From an uncultured Saprospiraceae bacterium (GTDB lineage: Bacteria; Bacteroidota; Bacteroidia; Chitinophagales; Saprospiraceae), in NCBI GenBank assembly GCA_937928405.1, contig CALFWZ010000083.1:1-42653 (forward strand): 42,653 nucleotides of DNA, written 5' to 3'. Positions 33,833 to 41,610 of this stretch are shown in pieces. Position 1 is the first letter of the stretch, and every line of letters starts with the position of its first letter. The position numbers were made by a program, and so were the translations under genes. The notes below the pieces were generated by a model. That model was not told where the DNA came from. It was given only the letters and a program-made list of their open reading frames with translations, and ran no database searches.

Positions 33833-34798
33833 CTACCAAGTATTTTTGGTTAATGCCCCTATAATCTCTTGGGCAGATTGGTTTTTCATACATCTAAAAT
33901 GTCCTTTGGGGCATTGTTTCTTCCCAATTTTATCACAAGGGCGACAAGGAAGATTTTGTACTTCTATGTTTTGGTGGTTCGTAAGGTAAGGGTGCATACC
34001 TAGTGCAGGGACCGTATTTCCCCAAATTACCACCGTAGGACGCTGGAAGGCAGCCGCAATATGCATCATTCCGGTGTCCGGGGTAAGCACCACTTGTGCC
34101 TTTGAGAGTATAAATGCAGACTGCCCAATTGTTAGGATACCTGCGTAGTTTTTTACCTTTTCAGGGGAAGATTGGGCAAGTTTCTCTCCCATTGCTTGCT
34201 GATCTGGTCCTCCTACCAATAAGATAGGTTGCTTCAGTGTAGGAATGATTTCTTGGAAAAGTGTCAACGGAATTTGCTTTGTAAAATGAGCGGCTCCCAA
34301 AACAAACACTAAATACCCTTTCTCTTGAAACAGCGTTGGAATATCTACCTGATCTTCTGGTCCAAGAAAATAGTCTAGCCCCATTCCATCTTTTTTTACG
34401 TTTAAATGGGCTACAGCTTGAAAATAACGGTCTACTATATGACTTTCTGGAAGTTTATTAACTTTAAAATTGACCAACAGCCATTTTTCTATATTATTTT
34501 TGGGAAAATGATAGGCCGGTACACCAAGTGCCATCCGCAATCGAAAACTACGTAGATTTTTATGAAGGTCAATTAGGTATGAATATTGTTCTTTTTTTAA
34601 ATATGTAAGTACTTCTCCTATTTCTTTTTCAATGGTATAAACTTTTGTAATGTGTGGATTATGATGAAGAACGGAGGCAAAACGGGCTTTTGTAAGAAAA
34701 TGCACTTCAAAATCCGTTTGTTCTGCCATGGCCCGAATGATGGGAGTAGTCAAAACTACATCGCCAATTGAGCTAAATCGAATGATAAGTACCTTCAT
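33833..34798 (-). CDS. Glycosyltransferase family 9 (ADP-heptose:LPS heptosyltransferase type)
   Basis: A 321-residue peripheral inner-membrane enzyme with the GT-B fold, expected to add heptose or a similar sugar to the lipopolysaccharide core. The start MKVLIIRFSSIGDVVLTTP is the family signature, with its acidic Asp13. The C-terminal domain shows GAAHFTKQIP, LVGGPDQQ, and the donor-binding region VVLTPDTGMMHIAAAFQRPTV followed by IWGNT. A Cys-rich tail (LPCRPCDKIGKKQCPKGHFRCM) is common in GT9 proteins. It stands alone, divergent from the 35233 gene, with a heptamer palindrome in its upstream region. Confidence 0.92.
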   Translation of the reverse strand: MKVLIIRFSSIGDVVLTTPIIRAMAEQTDFEVHFLTKARFASVLHHNPHITKVYTIEKEIGEVLTYLKKEQYSYLIDLHKNLRSFRLRMALGVPAYHFPKNNIEKWLLVNFKVNKLPESHIVDRYFQAVAHLNVKKDGMGLDYFLGPEDQVDIPTLFQEKGYLVFVLGAAHFTKQIPLTLFQEIIPTLKQPILLVGGPDQQAMGEKLAQSSPEKVKNYAGILTIGQSAFILSKAQVVLTPDTGMMHIAAAFQRPTVVIWGNTVPALGMHPYLTNHQNIEVQNLPCRPCDKIGKKQCPKGHFRCMKNQSAQEIIGALTKNTW

Positions 34799-34836
34799 AT
34801 AGGGTGTTCAATTTCTGAAAGAAAACTTGTACAAAA

Positions 34837-34884
34837 ATGAATATTGAATATCGAATATTCAGTATTCAATATTCAATATTCAAT
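34837..34884. repeat. Palindrome built of inverted GAATATT heptamers
   Basis: The left arm has GAATATT, GAATATC and GAATATT. The right arm, in the opposite orientation, has AGTATTC, AATATTC and AATATTC. The arms meet at 34860/34861, and the whole 48 bp is a near-perfect palindrome ~40 bases upstream of the GT9 start. Confidence 0.8.
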
Positions 34885-35157
34885 CACAAACATGTTCATA
34901 ATCTATGCAAGGATAAATTTTAAAAGAATGATTGTCAATCAATTATGATTATTCATTTGGCCGTTTTTTACTTAATCTTACACGTATTTGATCGAAAGGT
35001 AATTGTTTATTTTTAAAATTTTCACTAAAAATATGTTGATAAAATTTTCATCAAATTTAGGGTAGATTGAACCCCCTAACCTTCATATCGGTCAAAAATA
35101 AACTTTATGCGCGAAAGCATTTTGACAAAAAAGCCAAACAGGTCAACTAATTTAACA

Positions 35158-35189
35158 TTTGTTTGAGACTCTTGACTATAGTAACTTCG
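35158..35189 (+). promoter_or_regulatory. Promoter of the lipoprotein-M4 protease operon
   Basis: TTTG (35158-35161) and TAACTTCG (35182-35189, 7 of 8 to the consensus pattern) are 20 nt apart. The start would be near 35196, leaving a ~37-nt leader. Confidence 0.5.
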
Positions 35190-35232
35190 TCTTAATTATA
35201 TTCTAAATATAACTTTCATCTAAATAATCACC

Positions 35233-35667
35233 ATGCGATTTCTTCCCCCTTTGTTATTGTTGTTCCTATTCGTTGCCTGTAGCACGAGTCGCTATACCAA
35301 TCCGACGGAATATCCCAATGCGCGAATTAATTTTGGTACTGGTGGTGGATTCAGTGGGATGGTTACAGAATACGTACTATTAGACAATGGACAATTATTA
35401 AAAAAACTCAGTCAGGCAGATAGTTTTGAAATGGTCACTTCCATTGATAAAAATCAAACCACTCAACTTTTTGAAAATTATAAATTTCTAAACATTGGAA
35501 GCATTGCATATAAACAACCGGGTAATATGTACAGCTTTATCCAATTTCAGTATACCGATACGGAGCATAAAATTGTCTGGGACAATAATCAGTATCCAGA
35601 ACAATATCCTAATCTTAAAATTTTTTACAAAAATCTTAAATCACTAATTCCTACTACTTCCAAATAA
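35233..35667 (+). CDS. Small uncharacterised lipoprotein
   Basis: A 144-residue lipoprotein with lipobox FVAC (Cys16). The mature part has an NFGTGGGFSGMVTEYVLLDNGQLLKK pattern, suggesting a small beta-sheet domain, but no family is recognised with confidence. The short FIQFQYTDTEHKIVWDNN strand-rich segment precedes the C-terminus. It is 6 bases upstream of the M4 protease gene and almost certainly cotranscribed. A role as accessory or inhibitor of the protease is possible but unsupported by motif. Confidence 0.75.
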   Translation: MRFLPPLLLLFLFVACSTSRYTNPTEYPNARINFGTGGGFSGMVTEYVLLDNGQLLKKLSQADSFEMVTSIDKNQTTQLFENYKFLNIGSIAYKQPGNMYSFIQFQYTDTEHKIVWDNNQYPEQYPNLKIFYKNLKSLIPTTSK

Positions 35668-35673
35668 GTTATT

Positions 35674-38600
35674 ATGAAAAACACGATTACACTTTTACTG
35701 CTTACTTTTTTAGCACTACCTGTTTTCGGTCAATTTAAAATGACCCCTCCAGAAGGTATGGAACGACCAGCTGTCACTGACAAGTCGGCGATTCAAATCA
35801 ATGCGGAAGGAATAAATCCCACAACGGTTCCCAATACGACGATAGGAACTCCTTACGCTACCCTCCCCCAGATTTCGCTAAATCGCCAAGAAGACTTGGA
35901 AATTTACCGAGATCCTAAAACAAATCAACCTATTTGGATTAAAGGTGTTCCGGAAACTCTAGACCGTAGCAAAACCGGTACAGAAGATAAAATCTTTGCT
36001 TATTTGGATGCCATTCGGAATCTCATAAATATTGACCAACCCGCCAATGAATTTAGTATTACCAATACTCAAACAGACGCACAGGGACATTTACATGTAC
36101 GTCTGCACCAGTCTCTCGAAGGGATTAAAGTATACGGTAGTGAAATAATTTTACACCATAATGCCACGGATATTCAATTATTCAACGGACGTTATTTTCC
36201 AACACCGCAACTCGATATTCGCCAACGAAATATCACCCAAACCCAAGCAGAACAAATTGTACGGGACCAAATCACAGACGAAACTGAATTGGTAGAATTA
36301 TCTGCTGAAGCACTTAAGTTGGTAGATGGCGAACCACTCAAATCAACGTTGATGATTTACCATCCAGAAAACAACTTTGAAAATCCTCGATTAATTTGGC
36401 ACGTTGAAATTATTCCAAACATCACCAACCGTTGGGAGTATTTTGTAGATGCTAATACAGGGGAAGTTCTATTCCACCATAAAAATATCTGTCAGTTATT
36501 CGGCTGGCACGAAGATCATGCACACCATAGTTGTACGGCCAAAAATGCGACTATTTCAACGGAAAAACTAACCATTCCAAGCGAAGAAATAGTTGTTTCT
36601 GAAGAAACAGCCTTTGCCAATGATCTACATAATATCTCTCGCCAATTTTCTGTTTGGAGAGATGGCAATAATTGGCTGATGGTAGACGCGAGTCGCAATA
36701 TGTACAACGCAGCTCAATCAAATTTACCGGAAAATGCCGTTGGAGTCATTGGAACTTTCGATGCCAACAATTCTTATCCAGGACAAGGCGCTAGTATTAA
36801 TATTGTCAATCATGGAAATAATAATTCTTGGACCCGCAACGAAGTATCTGCGCACTATAATGCGGGAATTGCCTATGAATATTTCCGTACGGTGTTTGGA
36901 AGAAATTCTATAAAAAATCAAGGCGAGAATATATTCTCTGTCATCAACGTCTCCGACGAAGATGGGAATGCGATGGACAACGCCTTTTGGAATGGAGAGA
37001 CCATGTTTTATGGAAATGGTGATCAAGCATTTAATGCTCCCCTCGCCAAAGCACTAGACGTCGCTGGACATGAGATGGCCCACGGTGTAGTACAGAGTAC
37101 CGCTAATCTTGTTTACCAAGGTGAAGCCGGTGCACTGAATGAATCTTTTGCTGACATTTTCGGAGCAATGATCGATCGCGAAGACTGGCAAATAGGCGAA
37201 GAAGTGGCCAACCCAGGTGTGTTTCCTACTGGTACCATGCGGGATATGGCTAATCCAAACAATGGTGGAAATTCCAATAATTTTTACTGGCAGCCAGCCC
37301 ATTATAATGAACGTTATACGGGGTCGCAAGATAATGGCGGCGTACACATCAACAGTGGTATTCCAAATCACGCTTATTACTTGTTTGCTACCAGCAATGG
37401 AATTGGCAAAGACAAAGCTGAACAGATTTTTTATAAAGCGCTGAACGATTATCTCGTGATGTCTTCACAGTTTGTAGATTTACGAATTGCCGTTATTCAA
37501 GCTGCCACTGATCTACACGGAAATGGCAGCAACGAAGTAGCCGCTGCCGCATCCGCATTCGATGCCGTAGGAATTGCAGGAGGATCGGGCGGAAATTATG
37601 AGATCGACATCGAAGCTAATCCAGGTGATGATTTTATTTTATGGTCAGATGATAATTTATCCAATATTAATACTTCCACTGCCTTACCAGAATTAACCAC
37701 TCTCGGTGCTTTTACAGAAGACAACCATATCAGCCGACCAAATATCAGTGATGACGGAACAGAGTTAGTGTATGTACATTCCGACGGTTCCATTCGATTA
37801 CTAGATTTAGATTGGAGCTCGGGAAATCCGCAAGTTACTGGCAATTTCAATTTAAATAGTACAAACACTTGGCGAAATATTGTGGTGAGCAAAGACGGTA
37901 GTAAAGTAGCTGCTTTATATGGTGACCTTAGTCAAAACGAATATGATAATGAAATTCTGGTCTTCGATTTCGTATCTCAAACGGGACGGTGGTTCCCATT
38001 ATCAAATCCAACTACCGCCAACGGATTGAGTACGGGTGATGTCTTATATGCAGATGCGTTAGAATTTGACGTTACTGGAGAATTTCTATTGTATGATGCG
38101 TTTAACCAAATTCCAAGTTCGTTCGGGGAAGACATTGAATATTGGGACATTGGATTATTAAAGGTGTGGGATAACAGTACCAATAGTTTTGCGAATAATA
38201 CCGATCCTCAGATCAGTAAGATTTTTAATAATCTAGGAGAACAAGTCAGTGTGGGGAATCCTACTTTTGCGAAAAACTCTTCTTATGTCATTGCCTTTGA
38301 TCATCTGGAAGGAGGCTTGCAAGGAACAAATTTTTCTATCTATGGTGTCAATATCCAAACGGGAGAACAAGGGGTCATTTTTAATGGCAATAAACCAGGC
38401 TATCCTAGTTATTCAGTAGATGATAATTTTGTGATGTTTAGTCTAACCAATAATGGTACAGATATTTTGGCGTTCCGAGAAATAAATACAGATAAAACAA
38501 CCGGCATTAATGATGCTTTTATATTGATTGAAAATGCTACTTGGGGTGCCTGGTATGCGATTGGAGAACGAGAATTAGTCAATACAGAGGATTTATTAAC

Positions 38601-38856
38601 ATTATCTTCTGAATTTTCCGTGTTACCTAATCCGTCCGCAGGCCGTCTAAACGTCAGATACTCAGGTACTAAACAAAGAGAAACAAGCGTTAAAGTTTAC
38701 GACGCACTGGGGCAATTAATCGGACAAAAGCGTTTGACACTTGCGCCTGAAAGTACCACGGCTGTTTTTGACTTAAGCAATTCTCCTTCAGGTAGTTATG
38801 TACTCCTGATTACGACTGACGATGGTCAAGTTGCCAAGCGGGTCATCAAACAGTAG
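35674..38856 (+). CDS. M4 (thermolysin-family) metalloprotease with T9SS type A sorting domain
   Basis: A 1060-residue secreted protease. In order it has a signal peptide (1-20), a FTP/PepSY inhibitory propeptide (~90-270), an M4 catalytic domain (~325-635), a TolB/PD40-like beta-propeller (~650-960) and a type A T9SS sorting domain (~985-1060; VLPNPSAGRLNV, LGQLIG, PSGSYVLLI and terminal KRVIKQ). Zinc ligands and catalytic residues are HEMAH (His466, Glu467, His470) and Glu490 in GALNESFADIFG, with the transition-state His558 in NGGVHINSG. The sorting domain predicts export through the type IX secretion pore and cell-surface attachment or release. It is preceded by a small lipoprotein gene and needs propeptide removal to become active. 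Confidence 0.95.
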   Translation: MKNTITLLLLTFLALPVFGQFKMTPPEGMERPAVTDKSAIQINAEGINPTTVPNTTIGTPYATLPQISLNRQEDLEIYRDPKTNQPIWIKGVPETLDRSKTGTEDKIFAYLDAIRNLINIDQPANEFSITNTQTDAQGHLHVRLHQSLEGIKVYGSEIILHHNATDIQLFNGRYFPTPQLDIRQRNITQTQAEQIVRDQITDETELVELSAEALKLVDGEPLKSTLMIYHPENNFENPRLIWHVEIIPNITNRWEYFVDANTGEVLFHHKNICQLFGWHEDHAHHSCTAKNATISTEKLTIPSEEIVVSEETAFANDLHNISRQFSVWRDGNNWLMVDASRNMYNAAQSNLPENAVGVIGTFDANNSYPGQGASINIVNHGNNNSWTRNEVSAHYNAGIAYEYFRTVFGRNSIKNQGENIFSVINVSDEDGNAMDNAFWNGETMFYGNGDQAFNAPLAKALDVAGHEMAHGVVQSTANLVYQGEAGALNESFADIFGAMIDREDWQIGEEVANPGVFPTGTMRDMANPNNGGNSNNFYWQPAHYNERYTGSQDNGGVHINSGIPNHAYYLFATSNGIGKDKAEQIFYKALNDYLVMSSQFVDLRIAVIQAATDLHGNGSNEVAAAASAFDAVGIAGGSGGNYEIDIEANPGDDFILWSDDNLSNINTSTALPELTTLGAFTEDNHISRPNISDDGTELVYVHSDGSIRLLDLDWSSGNPQVTGNFNLNSTNTWRNIVVSKDGSKVAALYGDLSQNEYDNEILVFDFVSQTGRWFPLSNPTTANGLSTGDVLYADALEFDVTGEFLLYDAFNQIPSSFGEDIEYWDIGLLKVWDNSTNSFANNTDPQISKIFNNLGEQVSVGNPTFAKNSSYVIAFDHLEGGLQGTNFSIYGVNIQTGEQGVIFNGNKPGYPSYSVDDNFVMFSLTNNGTDILAFREINTDKTTGINDAFILIENATWGAWYAIGERELVNTEDLLTLSSEFSVLPNPSAGRLNVRYSGTKQRETSVKVYDALGQLIGQKRLTLAPESTTAVFDLSNSPSGSYVLLITTDDGQVAKRVIKQ

Positions 38857-38885
38857 TTTTATTGTCCAAAATGTCCGCTAAACAC

Positions 38886-38916
38886 TTTCAAAAGCGGTAC
38901 TTAATTTGTATATTTG
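38886..38916 (+). promoter_or_regulatory. Promoter of the Cys/Lys-rich protein gene
   Basis: TATATTTG (38909-38916) matches TAnnTTTG exactly, and TTTC (38886-38889) stands 19 nt upstream. The predicted start is near 38923, with a ~44-nt A/T-rich leader. Confidence 0.55.
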
Positions 38917-38966
38917 AGATATTAAAATATGAATACTAATTATTTAAACATTAAATTATAATTAAA

Positions 38967-39497
38967 ATGAAAAAATTCTTTTTACTATTCGCCGTAATGG
39001 GCCTATTTACTTTTACGGCTAATGCCCAAAAGAAAGCTTGTTCTATGGCTAAAAAGGCTACTTGCGCAAAGACTTGTTCCAAGAGCAAAACTGCTAGCTT
39101 AGCCGCTAATAGTCCTGCTGCTGTCTTAGCAGCTCAAGATGACAGTATTGAAGAGCGTGTTTGTGCTAAAAGCGGATCAGTTAGCTATGTTCAGAAAAAC
39201 GTATGTGCAAAATCTGGTAACGTTAGTTTTACAAATGTAAAGTATTGTTCTACTGCTAAGAAATTTGTCAATGTTTCACCCAGCGATATGGAGGCAGAAG
39301 CTGCTCCAAAAGCAACTAAAACTTCAGCTAAAACATCTTGTACTAAGTCTAAAGCTAGTTGCTCTAAGTCTGCTGTAAAAGCAACTAAAGTGAGCAAAGT
39401 AACAACGGCAAAGAAAGCTTGTACTAAGAAAAGTGCTGCTTGTTGTAAAGGTAAAGCCAAAACAGCTAGTGCTAAATTAGTAAAGAACGAAGAGTAG
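38967..39497 (+). CDS. Secreted Cys/Lys-rich low-complexity protein
   Basis: A 176-residue exported protein (signal peptide 1-20, cleavage at ANA/QK). The mature chain is dominated by Lys, Ala, Ser, Thr and Cys, with eleven cysteines, many in Lys-Cys or Cys-xxx-Lys contexts (KKACSMAKKATCAKTC near the start, KKACTKKSAACCKGK near the end). Between the two basic low-complexity ends is a more regular core (~56-107) with the repeated unit VCAKSGSVSYV / VCAKSGNVSFT and a KYCSTAKKFVNVSPSD tail, which may be a small disulfide-containing domain. No known family is recognised. It has its own promoter and terminator. Adhesive, metal-binding or surface roles are guesses. Confidence 0.8.
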   Translation: MKKFFLLFAVMGLFTFTANAQKKACSMAKKATCAKTCSKSKTASLAANSPAAVLAAQDDSIEERVCAKSGSVSYVQKNVCAKSGNVSFTNVKYCSTAKKFVNVSPSDMEAEAAPKATKTSAKTSCTKSKASCSKSAVKATKVSKVTTAKKACTKKSAACCKGKAKTASAKLVKNEE

Positions 39498-39521
39498 TCT
39501 TCATCAGACTTTCGTTAAACG

Positions 39522-39560
39522 AAAAAAACGTCTCGACAAATTTGTCGGGACGTTTTTTTT
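39522..39560. terminator. Bidirectional intrinsic terminator
   Basis: A stem of ACGTCTCGAC against GTCGGGACGT (one G-T pair) is flanked by A7 and T8 tracts (39522-39540 with 39541-39559). It serves the Cys/Lys-rich protein gene on the plus strand and the convergent Nudix gene on the minus strand. Confidence 0.85.
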
Positions 39561-39595
39561 TGCGTTGAAAATAAGTTGGCTTTGAAAGCAATTAT

Positions 39596-40024
39596 CTATC
39601 CCAGATATTCTGAATAACTCACCCCTTTACGATATTTGGTCAATACGTGGCGAACAGTCCTAGAAATATTTTTGGGTAAATTATCAATCGGAAACCAACC
39701 TACTTTTTTGAATTTATGGGGTTCGCGCGAAATAGCTTCTCCTTTCCATTTAGAGGCTTTAAAATAAAGGATAATTCTTGAATCTTTGGATCTCTTCTTA
39801 TGTACACAATGAACAAGTTCTAGGTTTTTTTCCCGCAGATCAATCCCAGTTTCTTCTAGACTTTCTCGAATCAATCCAGCTTTAGCAAATTCTTTTCGCT
39901 CTACAAAACCACCCACCATCGTATATTTACCGCCATTATTGGTCGTTTGTTTTAAAAGCAAGATCATTCCATCTTCTCTTTCAAGAATCAGACGAGCTTT
40001 TAAAATACTTTTACTTTTGCCCAT
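39596..40024 (-). CDS. Nudix hydrolase
   Basis: A 142-residue cytoplasmic pyrophosphohydrolase acting on a nucleoside-diphosphate-linked substrate. The Nudix box fits exactly: Gly39, Glu45, Arg53-Glu54, Glu57-Glu58 and Gly60 (GFVERKEFAKAGLIRESLEE followed by TGI). The N-terminal MGKSKSILKARLILE and the C-terminal GWFPIDNLPKNISRTVRHVLTKY resemble NADH-pyrophosphatase or ADP-ribose type Nudix proteins, but the substrate cannot be assigned. It is a single gene, divergent from the PLP enzyme and convergent with the Cys/Lys-rich gene, and its terminator is shared with the latter. Confidence 0.92.
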   Translation of the reverse strand: MGKSKSILKARLILEREDGMILLLKQTTNNGGKYTMVGGFVERKEFAKAGLIRESLEETGIDLREKNLELVHCVHKKRSKDSRIILYFKASKWKGEAISREPHKFKKVGWFPIDNLPKNISRTVRHVLTKYRKGVSYSEYLG

Positions 40025-40262
40025 ATATTGGTTTTGTTTTTTGGTAACCTATTTTTTACACGTTGCTATAAAGTTGAGCAAAAAATCGAGAATAAATAGT
40101 CGCGATGACAAAATAATTAAGAAGTTATCTAAAATTTCATCATAAATTTACATCATAATTACCCTAACTACTACAAAAAGATTCATTTTTGTCGTATTTT
40201 CCTCATTCAAAGAGGAGGATTATCATTATTGATATTATTCAAAAAACTAACTTACTGGAGAT

Positions 40263-41294
40263 ATGCGCTATAATAATATACTTGAGACCATTGGCAATAC
40301 GCCAATTATCAAAATAAATAAAGTCTTAAAAAATATTCCTGCTACCGTCTACGCAAAAATTGAGTCTTTCAATCCAGGTCATTCTGCCAAAGATAGAATC
40401 GCACTCTTTATGGTAGAACAGGCTGAACGGGACGGGCTGCTCCGCACCGGTGGAACGATCATCGAGACCACCTCTGGTAACACTGGATTCAGTCTTGCTA
40501 TGATTGCGGTGATTAAAGGGTATCGTTGTATTCTTTGCGTACCAGATAAGATTTCCAGTGAAAAATTAAATGCACTCAAAGCGCTTAAAGCCGATGTAAA
40601 AGTCTGTCCTAGTAACGTAAAAGCAGACGATCCGCTCTCCTACTATTCTCAAGCAAAAAGAATACACGCTGAAACGCCCAATTCTTTTTACGTCAATCAA
40701 TATTATAATACCGCTAACGCCCTTGCGCATTATGCCACCACGGGACCAGAAATCTGGAAACAAACCGAAGGAAAAATTACGCATTACGTAGCTCCTTGTG
40801 GAACGGGTGGTTCGCTCTGTGGAACTGGAAAATATTTAAAAGAACAGAATCCCAATATTAAAGTTATAGGCGTTGATGCCTACGGTTCTGTCTTAAAGAA
40901 GTATCACGAGACGGGAGAGTTTGATGAAAAAGAAATTTATCCATATAAACTAGAAGCAGTCGGAAAAAATATTATTCCCGATAATGTGGATTTTAGCGTT
41001 ATCGACTATTTTGTGAAAGCGGATGATAAAACGAGTGCTTTTCGAGCGCGCCAACTAGCGAAAAGAGAAGGTCTCTTCGTAGGATACTCCAGCGGTGCTT
41101 CCATGCAGGGCGTTTTTAAAATAAAAGAAGAACTAACTGCCGATGATTACGTCGTAGCACTATTCCCCGACCACGGCACCAAATACCTCGGTAAGATTTT
41201 CAATAACGAATGGCTCGAAGAAATGGGCTTCCTTTATGGTAAAAATGAGTATAAATATATGCTCCGTTTCCGAAAATTTTTGCGAAGTATGTAA
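40263..41294 (+). CDS. PLP-dependent cystathionine beta-synthase/cysteine synthase family enzyme
   Basis: A 343-residue fold-type II PLP enzyme that joins an activated serine to a thiol (homocysteine, sulfide or similar). The PLP lysine is Lys43 in NPGHSAKDRI, the substrate loop is TSGNTG (70-75), and the phosphate-binding loop is GTGGS (180-184). The C-terminal serine near YSSGAS contacts the pyridine nitrogen. Human-type CBS domains are absent. The end, GKIFNNEWLEEMGF, is more like cystathionine beta-synthase than classic CysK. PGHS instead of the usual PGGS/AGGS is a small deviation near the active site. A Shine-Dalgarno-like GGAG lies just before the ATG. Confidence 0.92.
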   Translation: MRYNNILETIGNTPIIKINKVLKNIPATVYAKIESFNPGHSAKDRIALFMVEQAERDGLLRTGGTIIETTSGNTGFSLAMIAVIKGYRCILCVPDKISSEKLNALKALKADVKVCPSNVKADDPLSYYSQAKRIHAETPNSFYVNQYYNTANALAHYATTGPEIWKQTEGKITHYVAPCGTGGSLCGTGKYLKEQNPNIKVIGVDAYGSVLKKYHETGEFDEKEIYPYKLEAVGKNIIPDNVDFSVIDYFVKADDKTSAFRARQLAKREGLFVGYSSGASMQGVFKIKEELTADDYVVALFPDHGTKYLGKIFNNEWLEEMGFLYGKNEYKYMLRFRKFLRSM

Positions 41295-41307
41295 GATATA
41301 GCAGTGA

Positions 41308-41340
41308 ATTGTAATTTACCCTTACATTTTCGTAAATTTG
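41308..41340 (+). promoter_or_regulatory. Promoter-like sequence in front of the second hairpin element
   Basis: TAAATTTG (41333-41340) matches TAnnTTTG, with ATTG (41308-41311) 21 nt upstream. The start would be near 41347, four bases before the hairpin element begins. Confidence 0.45.
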
Positions 41341-41350
41341 CACCACCAAA

Positions 41351-41515
41351 TTAAGAGCTTGTCTAAAATTCCATCAATTGGCTACAAGCGGTAAATTTAA
41401 TTCTGCACTTCGTTAAAAAGCCTCGCCGATGCTTAGGCATCGCCTACGTTTTTTGCCTCATTCAGAACAAAATTTTCTCGCTTTCACTCAATCATGAAAC
41501 TTTTGACAAGCTCTA
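41351..41515 (+). repeat. ~165-bp imperfect hairpin element, copy 2
   Basis: The ends are inverted copies: TTAAGAGCTTGTCTAAAATT on the left and TTAGAGCTTGTCAAAAGTTT on the right, read on the minus strand. The apex is a perfect GCGATGC/GCATCGC stem around TTAG. Intermediate segments pair imperfectly, giving a single long rod. Size and ends match the element at 13945-14112. It fills the spacer between the PLP enzyme and the reductase and is followed at once by an intrinsic terminator. Confidence 0.75.
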
Positions 41516-41540
41516 ACCGCAAGTGAAATTGCGGTTTTTT
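41515..41540 (+). terminator. Intrinsic terminator after the hairpin element
   Basis: A perfect 8-bp stem (aaccgcaa 41515-41522 with ttgcggtt 41529-41536), 6-nt loop GTGAAA, and a T tract through 41540. It would end transcripts of the PLP enzyme gene or of the hairpin element itself. Confidence 0.85.
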
Positions 41541-41610
41541 ATTTTAAAGAACGTTGAGAGGAGCGTTAAATTTTCCTTCGGAAGTCATGAGTGACTCGAA
41601 ATAAACAACT

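Larger units (their letters stand above)
34799..35232. other. Divergent 434-bp intergenic region
   Basis: It holds the heptamer palindrome at 34837-34884 and the plus-strand promoter at 35158-35189. A weak minus-strand -7 match (TATCCTTG, 34908-34915) could serve the GT9 gene. No reading frame or RNA gene is recognised in the remaining AT-rich sequence. Confidence 0.5.

Noticed and set aside
36516..37371. Several minus-strand frames of 60-105 codons inside the M4 protease gene
   Set aside because: They are shadows of a confidently assigned protease reading frame.
41351..41515. Direct assignment of the hairpin as 6S RNA
   Set aside because: Size and rod shape fit, but a related sequence with the same ends occurs at 13945-14112, which fits a repeat family better, and no covariance search could be run.
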